64,000 nt of DNA, from assembly GCA_020072585.1 (NCBI GenBank), contig JAIQGL010000015.1, forward strand, positions 78,844-142,843. Reading direction: 5' to 3'. Position numbers and translations under genes: made by a program. Below, piece after piece: positions 51,282-58,730 of this stretch (position 1 is its first letter; every line of letters starts with the position of its first letter). This stretch comes from Terriglobia bacterium. Lineage in GTDB: Bacteria; Acidobacteriota; Terriglobia; Terriglobales; Acidobacteriaceae. Below the pieces are notes generated by a model. The model was not told the DNA's origin and searched no databases. It worked only from the letters and a program-made list of their open reading frames with translations.

Positions 51282-51716
51282 TCAGTGCTCCCAAATGTCC
51301 GGGCTCATGGGCGTTTCTTCGTTCGGGTGTTGCCGTTTCCACCATTGCATATAGTGCATGTTGCTGCAGAACTCGACCGGAGCCCTCTCGACGGCAGCGA
51401 TGGAGATTCCGTCTTCGATAGGCGCTCCGCACTCGCTGCACACGCCGGCTTGAGTGAAATCCGGTGCGATCAATCCGTGCCAGGGAATGCGCTGGTATCC
51501 ATGGTCATAAATGCCGGAGGCATAGATTGGGCCGATCGGGATACGGGTACGGGAATGCCAGTTCTGGCAATAGGTCCAATGGTCGGCCAAAATGGCAACA
51601 CTGCGGATTTCGCAGAACGAGGTTTGGCTTTCATCTGGTTCTGGATTTCGCCATACGCCTCGATTGCGACGATTGAAGCCGCATGTTCCGCAATTGTCTG
51701 GGCCCCCGTTCGGCAT
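51282..51716 (-). CDS. Cys-rich protein with zinc-binding pattern, unknown function
   Basis: A 144-residue protein with two Cys groups: NCGTCGFNRRN with later CEIR and YCQNW in the N-terminal half, and VCSECGAPIEDG plus FCSNMHY in the C-terminal half. This suggests two treble-clef or ribbon-like zinc sites. The middle part is aromatic rich (GIYDHGYQRIPWHGL). No signal peptide. I do not recognise a named family. The overlapping frames on the other strand lack such organisation. Confidence 0.65.
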   Translation of the reverse strand: MPNGGPDNCGTCGFNRRNRGVWRNPEPDESQTSFCEIRSVAILADHWTYCQNWHSRTRIPIGPIYASGIYDHGYQRIPWHGLIAPDFTQAGVCSECGAPIEDGISIAAVERAPVEFCSNMHYMQWWKRQHPNEETPMSPDIWEH

Positions 51717-51814
51717 AGCAAGTCCCTCGTACAGATGGTGTCGTGCGCCAGCACTCTACCAGAAATCGATTGCCGGGGGAATCGGCGCCATGTAACCTTC
51801 TGCCGGAGAGAAAT

Positions 51815-52779
51815 GTGTTCTATCCGGGAGAGACAGTGCGCCTTTTGCGTGAGCTGACGGAGCCAGCTCTTCCACAATATATGGAGGGAAGCGTGGTCAG
51901 CGTTCTGCGGGATACAAGCGGCGAGACTAATACAGAACCGCCGTATTCTGGGCGCTGGATGGACCTCCGGAAAAAGCGGTGGAGGCAGCCATGCATTCTG
52001 TTCTGGATGGCGGCTTCCTCATGCGTGAAGGCTTGAATGTTGCCCGTTTGTACTACGATCGCGAAGAGCGGTGGTGGAAATGGGGAGAGAAGATGATGGA
52101 CCCTACCGGCGCGCTCGTCTCGGCATCGGCTCCAGCCTGGGACGGGTGTGTTGTGGCATTCTCTGGTCCCCAGCGTTTTCATCTTGAGTTTCGGCTTCAG
52201 GGCCGCGGAGAAGCGGTGCTGTTGCTGCACGAGCGTGGCGCTGCCTATGCTGAACAAGTCGGTGCTACAGAGCCGGCCATGGGGATTGCCCGTATGTTGA
52301 TGAATCTCTGTGAAGCAGCGGGCGCAAGTTACTGCGCGTTTCCCGTGGCAGATCCATGGCTTGTTGATGAAGACTGGAAATCGCTCCTGCGTCCACCGCT
52401 ATATCCCGATTTTTTCCTGCTCCCTGAAGCTGAGGCGCCACAAAGCGCTCCTGAGGCCTTTCGTGCGATTCGCCTCAAAGGGAAGCGTGTGATGTGGACG
52501 GCGCTGCCGGTCAAGGCCACTCCAGCCGATCCGCCGCTTAAGCGCGACGAGCGACAACTGAAAGTCGATCGTCTGCGCCAGCTAAAAGCCCTGGGTGAAA
52601 AATATTATGATCAGATGTATGAAAGCCGGCATGGAGCCACCGGCCTTTACAGCAACACTAAAGATGTTTTCAGTGATGCGATCTTTCTGGCGAATGAGCT
52701 GGGGATGAAAGAAGAGGCAGAAGCTCTATCCAAGAGGTTGGACCATATCAAGGCAGTGTTTCGCAGCCAGTTTTCATGA
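51815..52779 (+). pseudogene. conserved unknown-family gene split by an internal frameshifting deletion
   Basis: A GTG at 51815, six nt after GGAGAG, opens VFYPGETVRLLRELTEPALP and YMEGSVVSVLRDTSGETN, a small SH3-like start. The frame then derails. In the next frame, from about 51943, comes YRTAVFWALDGPPEKAVEAA and a long conserved-looking body (MREGLNVARLYYDREERWWK, FSGPQRFHLEFRLQGRGEAV, LLRPPLYPDFFLLPEAE) ending at 52779. The two parts fit one protein, with perhaps 20-40 residues and the phase lost between them. Alternatively the body is translated alone from an internal start near 51979 (266 residues). Function unknown; no signal peptide. Confidence 0.6.
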
Positions 52780-52835
52780 TTCACTGAAATTCAGAGTTAT
52801 GGGGCCAGATGAGAGTAGGGAGAAGCAGACCGCAG

Positions 52836-53753
52836 TTAAAAGTGGACCAGAAATGCGGCCGTTAGCAGGCCATTGAATAGCAGTCCCTGGAACAACTCAC
52901 TAAAGCCCAGAATGTGGACGCTGAGAGGCCGCCACGACCGGAAGATCCAGATGCCAAGCCGCGCGACCGCGGGAATGAATGCGATCCCCAGCCATAGTGG
53001 AGCAACACCGGCCAGTCCGCCGGCGACAGCGGCGCCCAGCATCAGCAAATGCAAAAAGCCCACGCCCACGCTGGCGCGTGCCTTCCGCCGGCGTGACCTT
53101 GCCTGTGCCGCGTGCAGACGCAACTGCACATATTCGATTTGACCAGCGGCAAAGAGCCATGAGGCCAGCCAAAGCGCCAGTGACGTTGTGTCCACCTGGC
53201 CGGTCATAGCGTAATAAGCGCCTGCCGCGGTGGAACTCAGCCCCATCGCGCCGATAAGCTGCTTTGGCACGCGGAAGCTTCGTGAGCGGCCAAGCAACGT
53301 GCGCAAGCCAAAACACGCGCAGGCCACCAGCCCAAACAAAAGGACCATCGCGCGGTGGAGTTGGATAAGCTGCAACACACTGATGGCTGCAACCGCGGTC
53401 AGCACGATTACCCAGAGAATCGCCACGCGCTGCTGCCTTTGCGTCCGGATTTTAAGCAGTGAGAACCCCAGCAGACTTTCCAGAGGCTGATAAATGAGGA
53501 AAGCACAGGCCGCAGCCAGACAGAACCACAATGCCGGTTTCGCGGCCACGCCCGGACCCGACCAGTATCCCACCACTCCGCCGCTGATGAGCGGCAACAA
53601 CCAAAGCCCCCACGTGCCATGCTCCCTGGGCACCAGCAGTTGTGTGCTGGGTGGCGTGCGTCGGGGAAATTCCAGGACCCGGACTGAGGATGAAGTAGCT
53701 GCGCTTTGGTTGTTGGCTCGCATCTGTGCTGTTAGTCTCAGAGAAAAGCTCAC
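52836..53753 (-). CDS. YwiC-like integral membrane protein
   Basis: This 305-residue protein has the YwiC family start LVPREHGTWGLWLLPLISGG near residue 42 and about eight membrane helices (ALWFCLAAACAFLIYQPL, VAILWVIVLTAVAAISVLQ, and others). The start is uncertain: GTG at 53753 or ATG at 53723, neither with a good Shine-Dalgarno. Family members are membrane proteins of unsettled function; in Bacillus ywiC lies beside anaerobic regulation genes. A perfect CRP/FNR-type palindrome lies immediately upstream. Confidence 0.82.
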   Translation of the reverse strand: MSFSLRLTAQMRANNQSAATSSSVRVLEFPRRTPPSTQLLVPREHGTWGLWLLPLISGGVVGYWSGPGVAAKPALWFCLAAACAFLIYQPLESLLGFSLLKIRTQRQQRVAILWVIVLTAVAAISVLQLIQLHRAMVLLFGLVACACFGLRTLLGRSRSFRVPKQLIGAMGLSSTAAGAYYAMTGQVDTTSLALWLASWLFAAGQIEYVQLRLHAAQARSRRRKARASVGVGFLHLLMLGAAVAGGLAGVAPLWLGIAFIPAVARLGIWIFRSWRPLSVHILGFSELFQGLLFNGLLTAAFLVHF

Positions 53754-53760
53754 AGGACGC

Positions 53761-53776
53761 TGTGATCAAGATCACA
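53761..53776. promoter_or_regulatory. CRP/FNR-family operator candidate
   Basis: TGTGATCAAGATCACA is a perfect 16-bp palindrome of the form TGTGA-N6-TCACA, the consensus of the CRP/FNR family. It lies 8 bp before the GTG or about 38 bp before the ATG start of the YwiC-like gene. Confidence 0.5.
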
Positions 53777-53850
53777 TGTTCGAGTCGAGCAGGCAGCGGC
53801 CTGTTTTAGGGCGGGTAGATATACATGTGGGGAGACGTCGAACCACGGTG

Positions 53851-54186
53851 CTATGGAGCCAGATGGAGAGAATGTGTGTTGCGCCGGATAATCTCTCTCT
53901 GTTGTTCCGTTGGGTGTAGAAATTTGAAGCCGTACTGAAATCCCCGGCGATATCTGACCTCGGCTTTGAATTTCAACGGCTCCCGCATCTCCGGGAACTG
54001 GAATTCCAACTCAACAATATCACCAATCTCGATGTCACCTGGAATCGTGGCGCCCAAGCCGCCTTCAGCAATATCCTTGGTCCGGCCATGCTGTGTTTCT
54101 TTGCCTTTCACGACCAGGCGCAAGTCCAGCAGAAACCGTGTGTGGGCTCGCGGCTTGGTCCATGGGTGTTGCTTGTTAACTGGCAT
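53851..54186 (-). CDS. PilZ-domain protein
   Basis: A 111-residue single-domain protein. The c-di-GMP binding signature is present in part: RAHTRFLLDL as the Arg-rich switch near residue 13, and DIAEGGLGA near residue 37 in place of the usual D/N-x-S-x-x-G. The remaining strands read IEIGDIVELEFQFPE and FKAEVRYRRGFQYGFKFL, as in acidobacterial PilZ proteins. The Ser to Glu change could weaken nucleotide binding. The start is the ATG at 54186; an upstream GTG at 54207 is less likely. Confidence 0.82.
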   Translation of the reverse strand: MPVNKQHPWTKPRAHTRFLLDLRLVVKGKETQHGRTKDIAEGGLGATIPGDIEIGDIVELEFQFPEMREPLKFKAEVRYRRGFQYGFKFLHPTEQQREIIRRNTHSLHLAP

Positions 54187-54239
54187 GGCTCTTGAAGACC
54201 TTATCACAAATGCATTTGCCTACGGGATTGACTGGAGAG

Positions 54240-55325
54240 CTACTTAGGTCCGAGTTTCTTGATGGCCCATTCCGCATGTCCGGCGACAGAGGCATCAGGT
54301 CCGCTCGCCATTTTTTCCAAATCGGGAATAAATTCCTGGAGCCCGCTATTGCCCATGGCGATGGCGACGTTGCGCTTTAGTCCGGAATATTTGGCGCGCT
54401 TTACCGGCGAACCGCGAAAGACGCGGCGGTAGGTTTCTTCATCCATCTGGGCGAGCCGGCGCAGCTCAGGATGGTAAATCTGGTCCTGCGGCTGAAACTC
54501 GGGCAGGGAAGTGGGAGGCGCGTTGCCGGCCTTGTTGTTCCAGGGGCAAACATCCTGGCAGATATCGCAGCCGAAGATATGGCGCCCAATGCCTGTACGA
54601 AGCTCCTCCGGGACGGTGCCGCGCTTTTCAATCGTGAGATAGGCGATACACAGCCGCGCATCAAGCTTGCCCGGCGCAACAATCGCCTGGGTGGGGCATG
54701 CATCAATGCAGCGTGTACAGCTTCCGCAGCGATCCGGCGACGCCGCGGCAGAAGGAAGCTCCAGTGAGGTAAGAATCACTCCCAGAAAAAGCCATGAGCC
54801 CAGTTTTTGATGGATGATGCAGGTGTTTTTGCCGATCCATCCGATCCCGGCATGCTTTGCGTAGACGCGTTCAAGGATTGGGCCGGTATCAACGTAGCTG
54901 CGTGTTTCCACGGTCATGCCGCGTTCGCCGGCTGATTGCTGGATTGCGGCTTCCACCTGTCGCAGACGCGGCAGCAGCGCATCATGATAGTCCTTGCTGC
55001 CCCAGGCATAGCGGGAGATCCATCCGCGCCGCGGGTCATGGGCATCAACGGAATACGGTTTGTCAGCGCTGTAATTCAGAGCGCAGACCACCATGGACCG
55101 GACCCATGGAGCGGCATTGGTGGCTGAGGCGCGGCGAAGGTCACCGCTTTCCGTGCGCGATTCCAGATACTTCATCTCGCCCGCGCGACCTGCATCCACC
55201 CATTCCACGAAGGCGCTGAGTTCCGGCAGATCCTGCTGGCGGACTGGCGCTATGCCGGCCAGATCAAATCCGGCTTCAGTCGCGGCCAGCTTTGCTGCCT
55301 GAGCAATTTCTTCTGCAAATGCCAT
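54240..55325 (-). CDS. queG: epoxyqueuosine reductase
   Basis: This 361-residue enzyme carries out the last step of queuosine biosynthesis in tRNA, reducing epoxyqueuosine with a cobalamin cofactor. Two ferredoxin-like 4Fe-4S motifs are evident: CGSCTRCIDACPTQAI near residue 200 and FGCDICQDVCPWN near residue 255. The family N-terminus (GFDLAGIAPV, LPELSAFVEWVDAGRAGEM, YLESR) and WIGKNTCIIHQKLGSWLFLG near residue 160 match well. The C-terminus holds HEAT-like helices (YSGLKRNVAIAMGNSGLQEF), as in full-length QueG. The gene stands alone between PilZ and the zinc-ribbon gene. Confidence 0.95.
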   Translation of the reverse strand: MAFAEEIAQAAKLAATEAGFDLAGIAPVRQQDLPELSAFVEWVDAGRAGEMKYLESRTESGDLRRASATNAAPWVRSMVVCALNYSADKPYSVDAHDPRRGWISRYAWGSKDYHDALLPRLRQVEAAIQQSAGERGMTVETRSYVDTGPILERVYAKHAGIGWIGKNTCIIHQKLGSWLFLGVILTSLELPSAAASPDRCGSCTRCIDACPTQAIVAPGKLDARLCIAYLTIEKRGTVPEELRTGIGRHIFGCDICQDVCPWNNKAGNAPPTSLPEFQPQDQIYHPELRRLAQMDEETYRRVFRGSPVKRAKYSGLKRNVAIAMGNSGLQEFIPDLEKMASGPDASVAGHAEWAIKKLGPK

Positions 55326-55529
55326 CTTAACTTTTTATCCTGAATGATTATCCCGCATTTGAGCCGGGCCAGAATCGGTACTTAGTACTAAGGCCCGTAT
55401 TCGGCACAGGGCCCTAAGTAAAAAATCATCTTGCAGCTTATCAGGGCAAGACGTCATCCTAGTAATAACTGAGCTGCTGCTCTGGGACAGGTGTGCCAGA
55501 CGGCAGGTCAAAAAGGAGTTAAGGGCCCC

Positions 55530-56780
55530 ATGCTTTGTACCTTCTGTGGTACTGAGAACCGTCCGGAATACAAGTTCTGCGGCACCTGTGGTGTGCGGCT
55601 GGAGCGGCGACAGGTGGAGAGACGGACCCACCAGGGCGGCGCCAGCACCAAGTGCACCGGGTGCGGATACCTCAACGAACCGGCGCTGAAGTTTTGCGGA
55701 ATGTGCGGGACCCGGGTTGAACGACGAGTGCAGGAGCGACGCGACAATGCAGTCGGGCCGCGCGCGGCAGCTATAGCGAATGCTCAACTGCCTTCTCCTG
55801 ATGCAGGCGGCAGAACAACAACGCAAGTCATCGAGCCGCCACAACCGTCAAACAATGTTCCCGCATCGCTTCCTCGCAGAGGCGAGCCGGCCATCTTCCG
55901 TGATGAACCTGGGCGCAAAGTTCCGCACAACGGCACGAACATCAGCGGCCCTTCCTTTCTCGGCCTGAATGCCCAGCAAGAGAGCGATGGAGAGTATCTA
56001 CTGGAGGACGAGCCTTCCGGCAGAGGCCTGCGCAAACTGGTTCTGCTGGTGATCCTGGCTGCGATCCTCGGATTGGTCTTTGTGCAGTGGCGTTCCAGTT
56101 TCAAAGCCAATCCCAAGCCGACGCCTGTAAAAACAGAGCCCTCTTCTGCACCTACACCTGTTCCGCAGGGAAGCAATCAACCGCAAGGTTCCGCAACTAC
56201 CGGCCAGCCCACTGACGATGCAGCCAAGTCCTCACCCACAGACGTAAACGCAGATGGCGCTGCCGCTGGTCCCAAAGCGACCCAGGATCTAAAAGACCAA
56301 AAAGCTCAGAAAAACCAAAACCCGGAATCCGCGTCCGCGCAGAGTAGTGAAAACGCCGGTTCTCCTGTTGAGACTGCAGCGGCCGCGGAGGTCCCTGCCG
56401 ATAAAAAGGCAACAGGCGGTGAAGCAGCGCAGACCGCTTCAGTCGTTAAACCGCCAGAAGAAGCCCGCATCCCTGACTACAAGCCGAGTGCAGCATTATT
56501 GCGGGCGCAACAGTATATTCGCGGTCATGGGGTGCAGCAGAATTGCGAACAGGGTTTGCTTTACTTGCGTGCCGCAACGGACAAAAACGATCCTGGCGCC
56601 GCCATCCAGATGGCCGCGCTTTATTCCAGCGGTCTGTGCGTGAAACAGGACCGCGTGATGGCTTACCGTTGGTTTAATTCAGCGCATGAACTTCAGCCGG
56701 GAAACATGTACATCCAGAAAAACATGGACCAGCTTTGGGCGCAGATGACGTCACAGGAACGGCGGCTTGCGGGCTACTGA
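55530..56780 (+). CDS. double zinc-ribbon membrane protein with C-terminal Sel1 repeats
   Basis: The ATG at 55530 is chosen because it starts directly with the first zinc ribbon (MLCTFCGTENRPEYKFCGTC). AAGGAG is 12 nt upstream. The 416-residue protein has a second ribbon (CTGCGYLNEPALKFCGMCG, residues ~46-64), a disordered linker, one membrane helix (KLVLLVILAAILGLVFVQW near residue 175), a long Pro/Ala/Gln/Lys-rich low-complexity stretch, and two Sel1-like repeats near the end (AQQYIRGHGVQQNCEQGLLY, AAIQMAALYSSGLCVKQDR). Zinc ribbons are therefore cytoplasmic and Sel1 repeats outside, by inference. The stop overlaps the convergent DUF507 gene by 7 bp. Confidence 0.85.
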   Translation: MLCTFCGTENRPEYKFCGTCGVRLERRQVERRTHQGGASTKCTGCGYLNEPALKFCGMCGTRVERRVQERRDNAVGPRAAAIANAQLPSPDAGGRTTTQVIEPPQPSNNVPASLPRRGEPAIFRDEPGRKVPHNGTNISGPSFLGLNAQQESDGEYLLEDEPSGRGLRKLVLLVILAAILGLVFVQWRSSFKANPKPTPVKTEPSSAPTPVPQGSNQPQGSATTGQPTDDAAKSSPTDVNADGAAAGPKATQDLKDQKAQKNQNPESASAQSSENAGSPVETAAAAEVPADKKATGGEAAQTASVVKPPEEARIPDYKPSAALLRAQQYIRGHGVQQNCEQGLLYLRAATDKNDPGAAIQMAALYSSGLCVKQDRVMAYRWFNSAHELQPGNMYIQKNMDQLWAQMTSQERRLAGY

Positions 56781-56914
56781 CCGGTATCCAGAAGGCGCCG
56801 CACTTCCATGCGAATGGAGTTGGGGTCTTCAATAAATTCCACGTCGTCCAGCGTGGCCAGCGCGTCAGCAACGCTGTGGGCAAGCCTGTTGACCTTGTCG
56901 CGCGATAGTCTCAC
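56774..56914 (-). CDS. short DUF507-family protein
   Basis: The GTG at 56914 overlaps the stop of the upstream DUF507 gene (GTGA). The 46-residue product reads VRLSRDKVNRLAHSVADALA, then TLDDVEFIEDPNSIRMEVRR and LLDTGQ. This is the N-terminal half of a DUF507 protein, which is usually near 90 residues, so it is either a natural short version or truncated. The stop at 56774-56776 lies inside the convergent Sel1 gene. Function unknown. Confidence 0.72.
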   Translation of the reverse strand: MRLSRDKVNRLAHSVADALATLDDVEFIEDPNSIRMEVRRLLDTGQ

Positions 56915-57189
56915 AGCACCGCCTTGTATTTGCGCACCAGTTCGCCTTTTACTTTTTTGAACATCTCCTGGTAGCTTGCGCCGGCGCGCTGCATTTCATC
57001 CTGGTATTGTTCCAGGATGAGACGAACTTCATCGTTGATGCGATCTTCCAGTTGAAGCTCTTCCAGCAGGGCATTATTCAGCGCCGCTGAAATCTCTGAG
57101 ACGTTCTTGGCCTCAATGAATTCGCCAGCGATCAGTTTTTGGGTCACTTGACGGGCAAGATACCCGACATATTCCTTGGAAAAGAGCAT
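56911..57189 (-). CDS. DUF507-family protein
   Basis: This 92-residue, highly charged, all-helical protein starts MLFSKEYVGYLARQVTQKLI and contains LEDRINDEVRLILEQYQDEM and YQEMFKKVKGELVRKYKAVL. This matches DUF507, a family often encoded as two consecutive genes. It overlaps the second, shorter DUF507 gene by 4 nt. The role is unknown; the helical charged sequence suggests a small oligomer or nucleic-acid-associated protein. Confidence 0.85.
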   Translation of the reverse strand: MLFSKEYVGYLARQVTQKLIAGEFIEAKNVSEISAALNNALLEELQLEDRINDEVRLILEQYQDEMQRAGASYQEMFKKVKGELVRKYKAVL

Positions 57190-57287
57190 GCTTTTTTAGA
57201 CGGTATGTGCTTGAAAAGAATAGTGTAGCATACCAGGGCCTTAGAGCACGATTCATTCGCGCCGAATCGCGCGGTCTGAAGGTCGGG

Positions 57288-57318
57288 TAGTGGGTCAGTT
57301 TTGAAAACCGACCCACTA
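57288..57318. repeat. 31-bp hairpin
   Basis: TAGTGGGTC pairs with GACCCACTA (9 bp). After one mismatch, GTTTT pairs with AAAAC around a single central base, giving a cruciform-like or terminator-like palindrome. Confidence 0.7.
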
Positions 57319-57373
57319 GCAGTATCAGCGTCTAGCGATTCGCGTGCGAAATCGTGGGCCTTTTAGGCAGACG

Positions 57374-57391
57374 TCATCGCGCTAGCGATGA
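57374..57391. repeat. 18-bp hairpin
   Basis: TCATCGC and GCGATGA form a perfect 7-bp stem with the 4-nt loop GCTA. Confidence 0.6.
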
Positions 57392-57498
57392 TCCTGTAAA
57401 ACAAACTGTGTCGCTACCAAGGTCGCAGGACGGCCCCACCCCGTCATTTTTGATTTATATTGCAAACAAAAAGGTTTGAGTAAATCATCCCAAGCGTC

Positions 57499-57564
57499 TC
57501 CCTTGCATGGCCCTTGGGTGACGCTTGGGTGTCCCTTGGGTGACCCAAGGGTGACCCAATCCCA
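57499..57564. repeat. six 11-bp tandem units (minisatellite)
   Basis: Consecutive units of exactly 11 bp: TCCCTTGCATG, GCCCTTGGGTG, ACGCTTGGGTG, TCCCTTGGGTG, ACCCAAGGGTG and ACCCAATCCCA. The core is CCCTTGGGTG. Units 4 and 5 together create the perfect palindrome CTTGGGTGACCCAAG. Confidence 0.8.
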
Positions 57565-57799
57565 ATCCCAGTCAGCAGAGGGCTACAACTTCTGCGCCGC
57601 TGATCCCGAACCCAGGACTCATGCGCATGGCTGACCGCTGGTTGCTGATTTTCAAAGAACAGAAGGCTGTTCACACCCTGAGGCGTGGCGCATCATAGCT
57701 GAAAATTTTGGGCGAATCAAGTGCGAAAATATAAATTTCTTGGCCGCCGCGGCAGTAGCCTTAGAATGAACGAGAGTTGCTCTCAGAGTGTGAATACTC

Positions 57800-58591
57800 G
57801 TGAAGATACGACCCAGTGCATGTCTGACAAAACTTGAGCACGGCGCATGGCCTGATGTAATTGAGAAAATCCGTGCGCATACACCGGCCCGCGTTTTGGC
57901 CGGACGCACGGGAGCGGCTTATCGTACTGCCACACAACTTAAGTTGCGCCAGGACCATGCTGCTGCGCGCGATGCCGTCCGCACTGAACTCGACCTGAAC
58001 AGAGATCTGGGTGCGGGGTTTATTCAGCAATGGAATCTCTTTGCAATCTCCACCATGGCCACCTCAAAGGACGAATATTTGCAAGGCCCCGATCTGGGGC
58101 GGCGGCTCAACGAGAACGCGCAAAACGAAATTGCAGCGCGCTGTCCACTAGAAGTCGATTTGCAGATTGTCATTGGCGATGGACTTTCTGTCACCGCTGT
58201 CTCCACGCAAGTCCCATCACTGCTTCCGCTCATTGCGGAAAAAGCCCGGTCACGCGGATGGAAGCTGGGTCAGACCTTTGCTGTGCATTACTGCCGCGTG
58301 GGAGTTATGAATGATGTGGGAGACTTGCTTAAACCAAAAGTTGTAGTGTTGCTGATCGGTGAGCGCCCAGGACTTGCCACCGCGGAGAGCATCTCCGCTT
58401 ACATGGCCTACCAGCCACGGGCTGGCCACAACGATTCCAACCGCAACCTGATCTCCAATATTCATGGGCGGGGCGTACGCGCAGAGGCCGCTGCCTCGCG
58501 CATTATCGACTTGGCCGATCAGATGATGCGGCGCGCGATCAGTGGCGCAGAGCTAAAAGAAGAGCTGCAGCCGGCAACGTGGCTGAAGTGA
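57800..58591 (+). CDS. eutC: ethanolamine ammonia-lyase small subunit
   Basis: This 263-residue protein matches the light chain of adenosylcobalamin-dependent ethanolamine ammonia-lyase, which with EutB converts ethanolamine to acetaldehyde and ammonia. Typical segments are TPARVLAGRTGAAYRTATQL near residue 28, LEVDLQIVIGDGLSVTAV near residue 113, and VVVLLIGERPGLATAESISA followed by GHNDSNRNLISNIHGRG near residues 175-220. The start is GTG without a strong Shine-Dalgarno. EutC normally follows EutB in one operon; here it lies on the opposite strand and converges with eutB, 139 bp apart. No shell, regulator or reactivase gene is nearby. Confidence 0.93.
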   Translation: MKIRPSACLTKLEHGAWPDVIEKIRAHTPARVLAGRTGAAYRTATQLKLRQDHAAARDAVRTELDLNRDLGAGFIQQWNLFAISTMATSKDEYLQGPDLGRRLNENAQNEIAARCPLEVDLQIVIGDGLSVTAVSTQVPSLLPLIAEKARSRGWKLGQTFAVHYCRVGVMNDVGDLLKPKVVVLLIGERPGLATAESISAYMAYQPRAGHNDSNRNLISNIHGRGVRAEAAASRIIDLADQMMRRAISGAELKEELQPATWLK

Positions 58592-58599
58592 GGAGATTT

Positions 58600-58725
58600 G
58601 GTAATTCGAGTAATTTGGTCAATGGGTAATTGAAAGTCTTTCAGCAGCCCATGTCTAAAGGATCTGACGAAGAGACTCATTCAATAGAATTTCAATTTAC
58701 CCAATTACCAATTTATTCAATTACC
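58600..58725. repeat. large imperfect inverted repeat between eutC and eutB
   Basis: Arms of about 36 bp (58600-58635 and 58690-58725), rich in AATTACC/GGTAATT, are inverted copies with several mismatches around a ~54-bp centre. The element fills most of the space between the two convergent stop codons and could act as a two-way terminator or be a mobile-derived repeat. Confidence 0.7.
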
Positions 58726-58730
58726 AATTC

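Larger units (their letters stand above)
57190..57799. other. repeat-rich intergenic region
   Basis: About 610 bp without a credible gene. It holds a 31-bp near-perfect hairpin (57288-57318), an 18-bp hairpin (57374-57391) and an 11-bp tandem repeat (57499-57564). It separates the DUF507 pair from eutC, which read away from each other, so both promoters should also be here. Confidence 0.6.
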
